DNA of 64,000 nucleotides, taken from Chitinophagaceae bacterium. GTDB taxonomy: Bacteria; Bacteroidota; Bacteroidia; Chitinophagales; Chitinophagaceae. The number at the start of each line of letters is the position of its first letter. The stretch's first letter is position 1. The DNA is taken from NCBI GenBank assembly GCA_947452965.1, contig CANGEW010000002.1:124001-188000 (forward strand), given 5' to 3'. Shown here piece after piece: positions 37,204-46,129 of the stretch. A program made the position numbers and the translations under genes. The notes below the pieces were generated by a model. The model worked only from the letters and a program-made list of their open reading frames with translations, was not told where the DNA came from and did no database searches.

Positions 37204-38553
37204 ATGGCAAGAAAATTATTATTAGAAAAAGCACATGTTGAAGGGATCAGACACTATGATGTGTATCGTCGTGAAGGCGGATACCGTAGTGTAGAAAAGG
37301 CATTAAAAATGCAGCCAAACGATATTGTTGAGGAAGTTAAGAAAAGCGGATTAAGAGGTCGTGGTGGTGCAGGGTTCCCTACGGGCATGAAATGGAGTTT
37401 CCTTGCAAAGCCAGATGGTGTACCTCGTTATTTGGTTTGTAATGCAGATGAAAGTGAGCCAGGTACGTTTAAGGATAGATATTTAATGGAGTTTATACCT
37501 CATATCTTGATTGAGGGAATGATCGTGTCATCGTATGCGTTAGGTAGCAATACCAGTTATATTTATATAAGAGGAGAATACGATTGGGTTACAGATATTT
37601 TAGATCAAGCCATCAAAGAAGCGAATGAAAATGGGTGGTTGGGAAAAAATATCCAAGGAAGTGGTTTTGATTGTCAAATTCATGTGCAACGCGGAGCCGG
37701 TGCATATATATGTGGTGAAGAAACTGCTTTGTTGGAATCATTGGAAGGAAAGAGAGGTAATCCAAGAATTAAACCTCCTTTTCCAGCAGTGAAAGGATTA
37801 TGGGGTTGTCCGACTGTGGTAAATAATGTGGAAACATTGGCAGCGGTAGTTCCAATTATGAATGAAGGCGGAGAGGCTTATGCAAGTATAGGAGTTGGCA
37901 GATCAACAGGAACTAAGTTAATATCTGCTTGTGGAAATATAAACAAACCGGGCATTTATGAAATTGATATGACTATTTCTGTGGAAGAGTTTATCTACAG
38001 TGATGAATATTGTGGTGGTATTCCGAATGGCAAAAAATTAAAAGCTTGTATTCCGGGAGGATCTTCTGTTCCTATTTTGCCCGCTAATTTACTACTCACT
38101 ACAGCGAAAGGTGAAAAAAGACTGATGAACTATGAGAGCTTGAGTGATGGAGGTTTTGCTACCGGAAGTATGATGGGTTCTGGCGGGTTTATTGTGTTGG
38201 ATGAAGATCAATGTATTGTTCGTCACACATATTCTTTGGCCAGATTTTACCGTCATGAAAGTTGTGGACAATGTAGTCCATGCAGAGAAGGAACAGGCTG
38301 GATGGAAAAAATATTATTGAACATTGAAAACGGTAAAGGTAGTTTAAGCGATATTGATTTGTTATGGGATATTCAAAGAAAGATTGAGGGGAATACCATT
38401 TGTCCTTTAGGCGATGCTGCAGCTTGGCCTGTGGCTGCTGCGATTAGGCATTTCCGTGATGAATTTGAATGGCATGTGAATAATCCCGAAAAATGCTTAA
38501 CCGAAAATTATGGCTTGCGTCATTATGCAGATCCCATTCATGTTCCGGTTTAA
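37204..38553 (+). CDS. nuoF: NADH-quinone oxidoreductase subunit F
   Basis: The NADH-oxidising subunit with FMN and one 4Fe-4S cluster. Seen are the glycine-rich GLRGRGGAGFPTGMKW (flavin/NADH site), NADESEPGTFKDR, the GAGAYICGEETAL region, and the cluster ligands ESCGQCSPCREGT with the fourth cysteine in NTICPLGDAAAW. I use ATG 37204 (MARKLLLEK, 449 residues) rather than the upstream ATG at 37171, which overlaps nuoE. The next gene is not nuoG but a four-helix-bundle protein. Confidence 0.96.
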   Translation: MARKLLLEKAHVEGIRHYDVYRREGGYRSVEKALKMQPNDIVEEVKKSGLRGRGGAGFPTGMKWSFLAKPDGVPRYLVCNADESEPGTFKDRYLMEFIPHILIEGMIVSSYALGSNTSYIYIRGEYDWVTDILDQAIKEANENGWLGKNIQGSGFDCQIHVQRGAGAYICGEETALLESLEGKRGNPRIKPPFPAVKGLWGCPTVVNNVETLAAVVPIMNEGGEAYASIGVGRSTGTKLISACGNINKPGIYEIDMTISVEEFIYSDEYCGGIPNGKKLKACIPGGSSVPILPANLLLTTAKGEKRLMNYESLSDGGFATGSMMGSGGFIVLDEDQCIVRHTYSLARFYRHESCGQCSPCREGTGWMEKILLNIENGKGSLSDIDLLWDIQRKIEGNTICPLGDAAAWPVAAAIRHFRDEFEWHVNNPEKCLTENYGLRHYADPIHVPV

Positions 38554-38582
38554 GTAAAAATTAAAAAGTAAAAAGTAAAACA

Positions 38583-38984
38583 TTGGAAAAGCAAGAAGTG
38601 TTTTGGATTGAGGAGTTTAAATTAGAAGAAGCGTATAAGCCTTACAACATAAAGCACAGGTGCTTTTACTTTTCTAAAGATGTAATAAGTTTTGTTAGTT
38701 CTTGTAAATATGATAAGGTTTTCTACTCATTGTTTGATCAATTGGTGAGGAGTGCAACCTCTGTTGGAGCTAATTTGGCAGAAGGATCATCAGGTAGTAG
38801 CAAAAGAGATTGGCTAAAGTTTTTAATCATTGCATTAAAGTCATCCAACGAAACCAAATATTGGCTCTGTTTGATCAGAGATACAATGGAAGTTTCCAGG
38901 GATGAAATAAACAAATTGATTATAGAAGCAGAAGAAATCTCAAAAATTATTGCAAGTATTATTGTAAAATCAAAGCAAGTCTGA
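38583..38984 (+). CDS. Four-helix bundle protein (S23 / 23S rRNA-intervening-sequence family) inside the nuo operon
   Basis: 133 residues, all helical. The family signature is clear: SCKYDKVFYSLFDQLVRSATSVGANLAEGSSGSSKRDWLKFLIIALKSSNETKYWLCLIRDT (shown in parts: QLVRSATSVGANLAEGSS and SSNETKYWL). These proteins form pentamers and are found either in rRNA intervening sequences or as stand-alone genes. A relative, Avd, serves DGRs. It has no known link to complex I. It starts from a TTG at 38583 and lies in the same direction as the flanking nuo genes, with A/T-rich repeat-like spacers on both sides. It looks like a later insertion that leaves the operon readable. Confidence 0.85.
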   Translation: MEKQEVFWIEEFKLEEAYKPYNIKHRCFYFSKDVISFVSSCKYDKVFYSLFDQLVRSATSVGANLAEGSSGSSKRDWLKFLIIALKSSNETKYWLCLIRDTMEVSRDEINKLIIEAEEISKIIASIIVKSKQV

Positions 38985-39040
38985 TTTTTTTAAACAAGGG
39001 GTTATATACTTTTTGAATTTTGCTTTTTGAATTAAATACT

Positions 39041-40147
39041 ATGTCCGAAGAAATAAAAACTATTAAAGTTACTATTGACAACATCACGATTGATGTTGCA
39101 CCAGGTACGACCATCCTTCAGGCGGCCCGTCAAATCGGCGGTGATGTTACACCTCCTGCGATGTGTTATTACAGCAAGTTGGAAGGTAGTGGCGGAAAAT
39201 GCAGGACTTGTTTGGTGGAAGTAGCTGCCGGTTCTACAGCAGATCCGCGTCCTATGCCTAAGCTGGTGGCAAGTTGCCGAACTGGTGTAATGGACGGTAT
39301 GATTGTAAAAAACATAACCAGTGAAAAAGTTCCTGATGCAAGAGCCGGTGTGGTTGAGTTTTTATTATTGAATCATCCTTTGGATTGTCCTGTTTGTGAT
39401 CAGGCTGGCGAATGTCATTTACAAGATTTAGGATACGATCATGGTAAAGAAGCCACTCGATATCAATTTGCAAGAAGAACATTTAAAAAAGAGGATATTG
39501 GTCCTTACATACAGTTGCACATGACGAGATGCATTCTTTGTTATCGTTGTACTTATGTGGCTGATCAAATTACTAATAAGCGTGTACATGGTGTGGTAGA
39601 CAGAGGAGATCACGCAGCTATCTCAACATATATTTCGAAAGCCATTGATAATGATTTTTCTGGAAACATGATTGATGTTTGTCCAGTAGGCGCTTTGACA
39701 GATAAAACATTCAGATTTAAGAATAGAGTTTGGTTTACAAAACCAGTAGACGCCCATAGAAGTTGTACAACTCCCGGTTGTTGTGGAAAAGCCACTCTTT
39801 GGTTAAGGGGCGATGAAGTATTTAGAGTAACCGCTCGTAAAGATGAGTGGGGTGAAGTACAAAGCTATGACGGTAAAACAGGTTGGATTTGCAATACATG
39901 TCGTTTTGAAACTAAGAAAACAGAGAGTTGGACAATTGAAGGATTGACTGCTATCAGCAGACATTCAGTAATTGGAGCCAACAAATACAAAACATTGGAA
40001 ATGCCATCAGAAACAGTAAAGAAAGTAATGAATGGCATGAATCCAAAACTATTGATGGATATACATAGTGTAAGTGGTGTAAACAAACCCGAAATTCATT
40101 TGAGCGAGATCAATGGTCCGGCTCATTCATCAGACTTTAAAAAATAA
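39041..40147 (+). CDS. nuoG: NADH-quinone oxidoreductase subunit G, short form
   Basis: The iron-sulfur subunit of complex I. ATG 39041 (MSEEIKTIKVTIDN, 368 residues) is chosen over a TTG at 39020. The N-terminal 2Fe-2S ligands are in MCYYSKLEGSGGKCRTCLVEV and the following ASC. The His/Cys 4Fe-4S motif is in HPLDCPVCDQAGECHLQ, and another cluster is in RCILCYRCTYV with the later MIDVCPVGALT. The large molybdopterin-type domain of E. coli NuoG is absent; the short form is normal in this phylum. The C-terminal ~60 residues are poorly conserved. Confidence 0.92.
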   Translation: MSEEIKTIKVTIDNITIDVAPGTTILQAARQIGGDVTPPAMCYYSKLEGSGGKCRTCLVEVAAGSTADPRPMPKLVASCRTGVMDGMIVKNITSEKVPDARAGVVEFLLLNHPLDCPVCDQAGECHLQDLGYDHGKEATRYQFARRTFKKEDIGPYIQLHMTRCILCYRCTYVADQITNKRVHGVVDRGDHAAISTYISKAIDNDFSGNMIDVCPVGALTDKTFRFKNRVWFTKPVDAHRSCTTPGCCGKATLWLRGDEVFRVTARKDEWGEVQSYDGKTGWICNTCRFETKKTESWTIEGLTAISRHSVIGANKYKTLEMPSETVKKVMNGMNPKLLMDIHSVSGVNKPEIHLSEINGPAHSSDFKK

Positions 40148-40150
40148 AAA

Positions 40151-41191
40151 ATGTTATTAGCAATTGATGTTGCTTTATTGATAGAAAAATTAGTACTCAT
40201 TGTAGTGGTGGTGTTTGCATCTCTGGGAATTGCCATGTACACCACATTTGCCGAAAGAAAAGTTGCGGCCATACTACAAGACAGGCGTGGGCCTAATCGT
40301 GCTGGTCCTTTTGGATTGTTACAACCATTGGCTGATGGGTTAAAATTATTTTTCAAAGAAGAGATTATTCCGAATTTCTCTTCCAAATTTTTATTCATTC
40401 TTGGTCCGGCTTTGGCAATGCTAACGGCTTGTATGACAAGTGCAGTCATTCCATGGGGGGATAAAGTTGAATTATTTGGAAGAACCATAGATCTTCAAAT
40501 AGCCGATGTTAATATTGGTATCTTATATGTTTTTGGAGTGGTAAGTTTGGGTGTTTATGGTATCATGATCGGTTCATGGGCAAGTAATAATAAATTTTCA
40601 TTGTTAGGAGGATTAAGAGCCGCCTCTCAAATTATAAGTTACGAATTAGCAATGGGTATTTCAATGATTGCTTTGTTGATGGTAACGGGAACGCTTAGTC
40701 TAAAAGAAATGGTGGTGCAACAGCAGCATCATTATTGGAATGTTGTGTATCAGCCTCTGGGATTTTTAATCTTTTTAATTTGTGCCTTTGCAGAATGTAA
40801 TCGTACACCGTTTGATTTGCCTGAAGCTGAAAATGAATTAATTGGCGGATATCACACAGAGTATTCTTCCATGAAACTAGGCTTTTATCTTTTTTCCGAG
40901 TACATCAATATGTTTATTAGCAGTGTGGTAATGGCTACTTTGTACTTTGGTGGATATGACATGCCTTTTGTAAATGAAGCAGCCCTGGCACCTAATATGG
41001 CCGCCTTAGTGGGGATAGTTGCATTATTGGCAAAAGTGGTATGTTTTATCTTTTTCTTTATGTGGGTAAGATGGACAATACCACGATTCAGATATGACCA
41101 GCTCATGCATTTGGGATGGAGAATATTGATTCCTTTGGCATTGTTCAACATGTTAACAACCGGAGGAGCGATTTTATATTTTAGTAAGTAA
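40151..41191 (+). CDS. nuoH: NADH-quinone oxidoreductase subunit H
   Basis: A membrane subunit next to the quinone site. 346 residues and about eight helices. Signatures seen: TFAERKVAAILQDRRGPNRAGPFGLLQPLADGLKL, and the acidic loop CAFAECNRTPFDLPEAENELIGGYHTEYSSMK (both longer strings shown only by their key parts EAENELIGGYHTEY and RRGPNRAGPFG). It follows nuoG by 3 bp, so the two are tightly coupled. Confidence 0.96.
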   Translation: MLLAIDVALLIEKLVLIVVVVFASLGIAMYTTFAERKVAAILQDRRGPNRAGPFGLLQPLADGLKLFFKEEIIPNFSSKFLFILGPALAMLTACMTSAVIPWGDKVELFGRTIDLQIADVNIGILYVFGVVSLGVYGIMIGSWASNNKFSLLGGLRAASQIISYELAMGISMIALLMVTGTLSLKEMVVQQQHHYWNVVYQPLGFLIFLICAFAECNRTPFDLPEAENELIGGYHTEYSSMKLGFYLFSEYINMFISSVVMATLYFGGYDMPFVNEAALAPNMAALVGIVALLAKVVCFIFFFMWVRWTIPRFRYDQLMHLGWRILIPLALFNMLTTGGAILYFSK

Positions 41192-41254
41192 AAAGTAATT
41201 TTTTAATTCATATATGGTTTAAAATTTTGACTTTTCAATTTTTAATTAAAAAAA

Positions 41255-41809
41255 ATGCAAGCATTAACCAATAAAGCAAAACAAGTTAGCCGTAAGCCAA
41301 TGAGCTTCATGGAGAAGTTGTATTTGCCGGCTATTTTTAAAGGTATGATGATTACATTCAGTCATATATTTAAAAAGAAACCCACTATTAATTATCCAGA
41401 GAAACAAAGGCCGTTTAGTCCTGTTTTTCGCGGACTACATATTTTAAATAGAGATGCCGAAGGAAGAGAAAATTGTACAGCATGCGGTTTATGCGCTGTG
41501 GCTTGTCCTGCTGAGGCGATTACCATGGAGGCAGCTGAAAGACAAGTTGGAGAGGAGCATTTATATAAAGAAGAAAAATATGCTGCTAAGTACGAGATTA
41601 ATATGTTGCGTTGTATTTTTTGTGGATTGTGTGAAGAGGCTTGTCCAAAGGATGCCATTTATTTAAGTGAAACATTTACTCCGGCCGATTATCAAAGAAA
41701 GCAATTTATTTACAGTAAGAATGAATTGTTGATACCTCATCCCAAAGAAAATGAAGAGGCATATTTAAAAGCACTAGGAAATAGACCTAAAAAAGAAATT
41801 GTAAAATAA
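41255..41809 (+). CDS. nuoI: NADH-quinone oxidoreductase subunit I
   Basis: An 8Fe-8S ferredoxin-like subunit that links the peripheral-arm clusters to NuoB. Two CxxCxxCxxxCP motifs are present: CTACGLCAVACP and CIFCGLCEEACP. The N-terminal amphipathic segment (SFMEKLYLPAIFKGMMITFSH) contacts the membrane arm. 184 residues. It is separated from nuoJ by one base only. Confidence 0.96.
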   Translation: MQALTNKAKQVSRKPMSFMEKLYLPAIFKGMMITFSHIFKKKPTINYPEKQRPFSPVFRGLHILNRDAEGRENCTACGLCAVACPAEAITMEAAERQVGEEHLYKEEKYAAKYEINMLRCIFCGLCEEACPKDAIYLSETFTPADYQRKQFIYSKNELLIPHPKENEEAYLKALGNRPKKEIVK

Positions 41810-41810
41810 A

Positions 41811-42320
41811 ATGAATATTACAACCATACTATTTATTCTATTATCTGTAATGGCCATAGGAAGTGCTGTTATGATGATATCCAGTAAATCTCCAGTTCAT
41901 AGTGTTTTGTGGTTGGTGGTGGTATTTTTTGCAATTTCAGGACATTATATTTTATTGAATGCCCAATTCTTAGCAATTGTGAATATCATTGTGTATGCGG
42001 GCGCTATTATGGTTCTCTTTTTGTTTGTAGTGATGTTAATGAATTTAAATGCAGAGACAGAACCTATTAAAAATTATCGTTTACAGTTGGTTGGAATTGT
42101 TGCGGGAGGCTTGTTGTTGTTAGTTATTATTTCAGCAATCATGAAAATGGATGTTGAACACTTGGTACAAACGAAGGATGGAGATGCAGGGCTCATTAAG
42201 GTATTAGGAATGAATTTGTTTAAAAATTATGTATTGCCTTTTGAAATCAGCAGTGTGCTGTTTTTGAGTGCAATGATTGGAGCTGTGGTAATAGGCAAGA
42301 AAGATGAAAATGTAAACTAA
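41811..42320 (+). CDS. nuoJ: NADH-quinone oxidoreductase subunit J
   Basis: A membrane subunit of complex I with five predicted helices. The third, VNIIVYAGAIMVLFLFVVMLMN, carries the family's pi-bulge region (AIVNIIVYAGAIMVLF). The 169 residues are normal. It starts 1 bp after nuoI stops and is followed by nuoK after 20 bp. Confidence 0.94.
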   Translation: MNITTILFILLSVMAIGSAVMMISSKSPVHSVLWLVVVFFAISGHYILLNAQFLAIVNIIVYAGAIMVLFLFVVMLMNLNAETEPIKNYRLQLVGIVAGGLLLLVIISAIMKMDVEHLVQTKDGDAGLIKVLGMNLFKNYVLPFEISSVLFLSAMIGAVVIGKKDENVN

Positions 42321-42340
42321 TAAAGAAGAATTCATAAACT

Positions 42341-42667
42341 ATGGATATAAAATTATACATCATTTTAGCAATCACACTTTTTACTATTGGTATGATTGGT
42401 GTATTGGTTAGGAGAAATGCCATCATTATTTTTATGTGCGTGGAGTTGATGCTAAATGCAGTGAACTTATTGTTGGTAGCTTTTTCAAAAATGCATGCAT
42501 TGAATCCATCACTTTCACCAACTGTTGCAAGTGATGCTCAGATTTTTGTTTTTTTTATTATGGTAGTAGCGGCGGCAGAGGTGAGTGTAGGATTAGCTAT
42601 TATTGTAATGATGTATAGAAATGTACATACTGTTGATGTGAATTTTTTAAATAGATTAAAACATTAA
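42341..42667 (+). CDS. nuoK: NADH-quinone oxidoreductase subunit K
   Basis: A small three-helix membrane subunit. The conserved glutamates of the proton path are visible: [10 protein letters not shown] in helix 2 and [13 protein letters not shown] in helix 3. The 108 residues fit the family. Its place between nuoJ and nuoL is the universal order. Confidence 0.95.
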   Translation: MDIKLYIILAITLFTIGMIGVLVRRNAIIIFMCVELMLNAVNLLLVAFSKMHALNPSLSPTVASDAQIFVFFIMVVAAAEVSVGLAIIVMMYRNVHTVDVNFLNRLKH

Positions 42668-42710
42668 AATTTTAGAATAGCCTTTTCATGGAGGTTGTTT
42701 ATCATTCATT

Positions 42711-44594
42711 ATGAATACTATTTTTCAATTAGCTTGGTTAATACCTATTCTGCCATTGGTTGGTTTTGTAATAAATGGCTTGGGAAGAAAAACCCTTTCA
42801 AAAACTTTGGTGGGTATTATTGGAAGTGGTGTCATTTTAATATCATTTGTAATCAGTGTACTTGTATTTCTTCAAATTAAGCAAGGCCATACAGATGTTA
42901 TTCATTACTTTGACTTTATACAATTACGTTCTCTATCTATCGCAGTTGATTTTAAACTGGATCAATTATCTGGCTTGTTTTTGTTGATTATCACTGGAAT
43001 TGGTTTTTTAATTCATTTGTATTCTACTTCATATATGCATGAAGAGGATAATAAAGATTTTGCAAAATATTTTGCCTATTTGAATCTGTTTGTTTTCTCG
43101 ATGCTTTTATTAGTGCTTGGAGCCAACTATATTGTGATGTTTGTAGGGTGGGAAGGTGTTGGATTGTGTTCTTATTTGTTAATTGGATATTGGTTCCGTA
43201 ATTCAGATTATACCAATGCTGCAAAGAAAGCTTTTGTAATGAACAGAATTGGAGACCTTGGATTTTTGTTGGCAGTTTTTTGGTTGATTTCTAAAATTGG
43301 TTCTGTTTCTTACGACCAGATTTTTTTATCTGCTAATCTTGCTAAACTTTCTGTGTTTGACATAACAGGAATTACTTTATTAATGTTTGTTGGAGCTACT
43401 GGTAAAAGTGCTCAAATTCCTTTGTACACCTGGTTGCCAGATGCAATGGCGGGTCCAACTCCTGTAAGTGCTTTAATTCACGCAGCAACAATGGTCACTG
43501 CCGGTATATATATGATTGCCAGGAGTAGTGCGCTGTTTTCGTTAGCACCAATAACCCAACACGTTATTACCATAGTAGGATTAGCGACTGCATTATTAGC
43601 GGCGTCTATTGCTATCCAACAAAACGATATTAAAAAAGTTTTAGCTTATTCTACAGTAAGTCAATTAGGATTTATGTTTGTTGCTTTGGGCACTGGTAAT
43701 TATGTGGCAGCAGTATTTCATGTGTTAACACATGCTTTCTTTAAGGCATTGATGTTTTTAGGCAGTGGTTCTGTTATTCATGCAATGGGCGGAGAACAGG
43801 ATATCAGAAAAATGGGAGGCCTGCATAAGCATATGAAAATCACGAGCATTACTTTCTTCATAGGCTGTTTGGCTATTTCGGGTATTCCTGGGTTTTCAGG
43901 TTTCTTCTCAAAAGACAGTATTTTATCAGGTGCATATGAATATCATCCTTTCGTTTATGCAATAGCGTTATTTACTGCTTTGCTTACAGCTTTTTATATG
44001 TTCCGTTTATACTTCATTACATTTACAGGGAAGTTTAGGGGGACACATGATCAAGAGCATCATTTGCATGAAAGTCCTTTAGCAATGACATTCCCATTAA
44101 TTGTTTTGGCTATTTTAAGTATAGTAGGTGGTTACATTGGAGTACCTGCATCATTGGGCGGGCATGATGAGTTGTCAATCTATTTATCTCCTGTTGTAAA
44201 GTCGGTTGAACAATCATTAGCCCATGAAACAGAATATGTTCTTATGGGATTATCTTCTGTGTTAGTTATCCTTTCTATTCTTTTTGCTTGGGTAAAATTT
44301 AGAAATTATAAAAATGCATTACCAACAACATGGTTACAAAAAGTTCTTGAAAACAAATGGTATGTAGATGAGTTTTATCAAAAAATAGTTGTGGAACCCG
44401 TTCAGTCGCTATCAGTATTTTTCAATAATGTCATAGAAAATAAAATTGTAGACGGAATAGTGAATGGGGTAGGGAAGCTGGTTAATTATTCAAGTCGCCA
44501 ATTACGTTGGCTTCAAAGTGGACAGGTGGGGGCCTATGTGCTATTAATGGTTTTAGGCATGTTGATTTTGTTTTTTATTCAATTGTTTTTATAA
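42711..44594 (+). CDS. nuoL: NADH-quinone oxidoreductase subunit L
   Basis: An antiporter-like proton-pumping subunit with a long C-terminal lateral helix. The 627 residues include FVGWEGVGLCSYLLIGYWF (the conserved helix-5 glutamate), GATGKSAQIPLYTWLPDAMAGPTPVSALIHAATMVTAGIYM (key part SAQIPLYTWLPDAM), and HAFFKALMFLGSGSVIHAMG. Its sequence is characteristic of NuoL rather than MrpA. It follows nuoK by 43 bp. Confidence 0.96.
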   Translation: MNTIFQLAWLIPILPLVGFVINGLGRKTLSKTLVGIIGSGVILISFVISVLVFLQIKQGHTDVIHYFDFIQLRSLSIAVDFKLDQLSGLFLLIITGIGFLIHLYSTSYMHEEDNKDFAKYFAYLNLFVFSMLLLVLGANYIVMFVGWEGVGLCSYLLIGYWFRNSDYTNAAKKAFVMNRIGDLGFLLAVFWLISKIGSVSYDQIFLSANLAKLSVFDITGITLLMFVGATGKSAQIPLYTWLPDAMAGPTPVSALIHAATMVTAGIYMIARSSALFSLAPITQHVITIVGLATALLAASIAIQQNDIKKVLAYSTVSQLGFMFVALGTGNYVAAVFHVLTHAFFKALMFLGSGSVIHAMGGEQDIRKMGGLHKHMKITSITFFIGCLAISGIPGFSGFFSKDSILSGAYEYHPFVYAIALFTALLTAFYMFRLYFITFTGKFRGTHDQEHHLHESPLAMTFPLIVLAILSIVGGYIGVPASLGGHDELSIYLSPVVKSVEQSLAHETEYVLMGLSSVLVILSILFAWVKFRNYKNALPTTWLQKVLENKWYVDEFYQKIVVEPVQSLSVFFNNVIENKIVDGIVNGVGKLVNYSSRQLRWLQSGQVGAYVLLMVLGMLILFFIQLFL

Positions 44595-44608
44595 TAAAAT
44601 AATAAATT

Positions 44609-46102
44609 TTGGGAACTTATTTTTCATTTCCGGACTTATTCATATGGTTGCCATTATTGGCTGCTTTTTTATGTTTTGTAATCAATAAAGAACAACAAGC
44701 CAAAACTATTGCGATTGTTTTTTCGTTGTTTGTATTGGGGGTGTCTGTTTGTTCATTGTTTTATTTGAATGATGATAAGTACCTCAACTTTAATAATGTA
44801 AATTATATATGGTTAAAGTATTTAGGTGCAAGTTATTTCATAGGGCTAGATGGAACAGGTAGATTACTAACAATGCTTACCGCACTGGCATTCCCGATGA
44901 TTTTAATCGCGACGTTTAATACACGTCAAGATAAGCCCCGCGCTTTTTATGGTTTGATGATGTTAACACAAGCCGGACTTATGGGGGTGTTTATGGCATT
45001 AGATGCGTTAAGTTTTTATTTCTTTTGGGAATTAGCTTTAATCCCGATTTATTTTTTATGCAGTAAATGGGGTGGTGAGAAACGAATTGAAGCAACCTTT
45101 AAATTTTTCGTATACACATTTGCGGGATCATTGTTAATGTTGATTGGAATTATTTATGTGTATCTGCATACTACAGGAAGATCTTTTGGAGACGGAGTAT
45201 ATGCGCAGCATTCATTTGCTTTGAGTTCATTTTATATGTCTCAGTTAAGTGCTACAGAGCAAACCAGTTTGTTTGCATTGTTTTTTGTGGCTTTTGCCAT
45301 AAAGATGCCTATCTTCCCATTTCATACATGGCAGCCTGGAGCATATGATCAGTCACCCACAGCCGTAACAATGATTTTAAGCGGGGTGATGGTAAAAATG
45401 GGTTTGTTTGGTTTGTTGCGTTGGTTACTTCCGGTATTTCCATTAGCGTCTATTCATTTCAAAAATGTGGTTATTATTTTGTCAATCATTGGTGTTGTAT
45501 ATGCCAGTTGCATTGCAATGATTCAGGATAACATTAAGCGATTAGTAGCGTATTCTTCGATAGCGCACATTGGTTTAATGTGTGCTGCAATTTTTTCGAT
45601 GAATGAAATTAGCTTGCAAGGTGCATTATTACAGATGTTTAATCATGGTATCAATATTATCGGAATGTGGATAGTGATTGAAATCATAGAAAGAAAAACA
45701 GGAGTTAAAAAAATATCAGAATTGTCGGGACTAGCAGCAACCATGCCAGTGCTTACCATATTTTTTGTGATCATTGCTTTTGCCAATATTGCTTTGCCTT
45801 TGACAAATGCTTTTGCTGGAGAATTTTTAATGTTTACCGGGTTGTATCATTATAATCAATGGTTTGCCTTCATTGCTGGATTAGGAATTATACTTTCTGC
45901 TGTGTACACGTTGAATATGATAAGAAAAGTGTTTTATGGTAGTTTAAATGCTGTTACCCATGAAGTGAAAGATATTTCATGGAACGAAAAACTGATACTT
46001 CTGGTAATTGTGGCCATAATATTTTTTATAGGAATATATCCACAACCATTAATTGAATTAACCAAGGAATCAGTTTCAACACTTTTGATGAAACTAAAAT
46101 AG
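44609..46102 (+). CDS. nuoM: NADH-quinone oxidoreductase subunit M
   Basis: A second antiporter-like proton channel of complex I. The 497 residues have about 14 helices and the conserved FFWELALIPIYFL glutamate, KMPIFPFHTWQPGAYDQSP and the lysine-bearing VAYSSIAHIGL. The start is a TTG at 44609; no ATG is nearby in frame and the next conserved helix follows at once (FPDLFIWLPLLAAFLCFV). It lies 14 bp after nuoL. Confidence 0.94.
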   Translation: MGTYFSFPDLFIWLPLLAAFLCFVINKEQQAKTIAIVFSLFVLGVSVCSLFYLNDDKYLNFNNVNYIWLKYLGASYFIGLDGTGRLLTMLTALAFPMILIATFNTRQDKPRAFYGLMMLTQAGLMGVFMALDALSFYFFWELALIPIYFLCSKWGGEKRIEATFKFFVYTFAGSLLMLIGIIYVYLHTTGRSFGDGVYAQHSFALSSFYMSQLSATEQTSLFALFFVAFAIKMPIFPFHTWQPGAYDQSPTAVTMILSGVMVKMGLFGLLRWLLPVFPLASIHFKNVVIILSIIGVVYASCIAMIQDNIKRLVAYSSIAHIGLMCAAIFSMNEISLQGALLQMFNHGINIIGMWIVIEIIERKTGVKKISELSGLAATMPVLTIFFVIIAFANIALPLTNAFAGEFLMFTGLYHYNQWFAFIAGLGIILSAVYTLNMIRKVFYGSLNAVTHEVKDISWNEKLILLVIVAIIFFIGIYPQPLIELTKESVSTLLMKLK

Positions 46103-46129
46103 AATCATAAAAGCTCATTATAAAAAAGT

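Noticed and set aside
38583-38984. Calling the four-helix-bundle gene a DGR Avd accessory protein.
   Set aside because: No reverse transcriptase or template repeat is near it; the wider S23 family is common outside DGRs.
39041-40147. NuoG looks truncated compared with the ~900-residue E. coli protein.
   Set aside because: The short NuoG lacking the molybdopterin-type domain is the normal form in Bacteroidota; cluster ligands are intact and no remnant of the missing domain follows.
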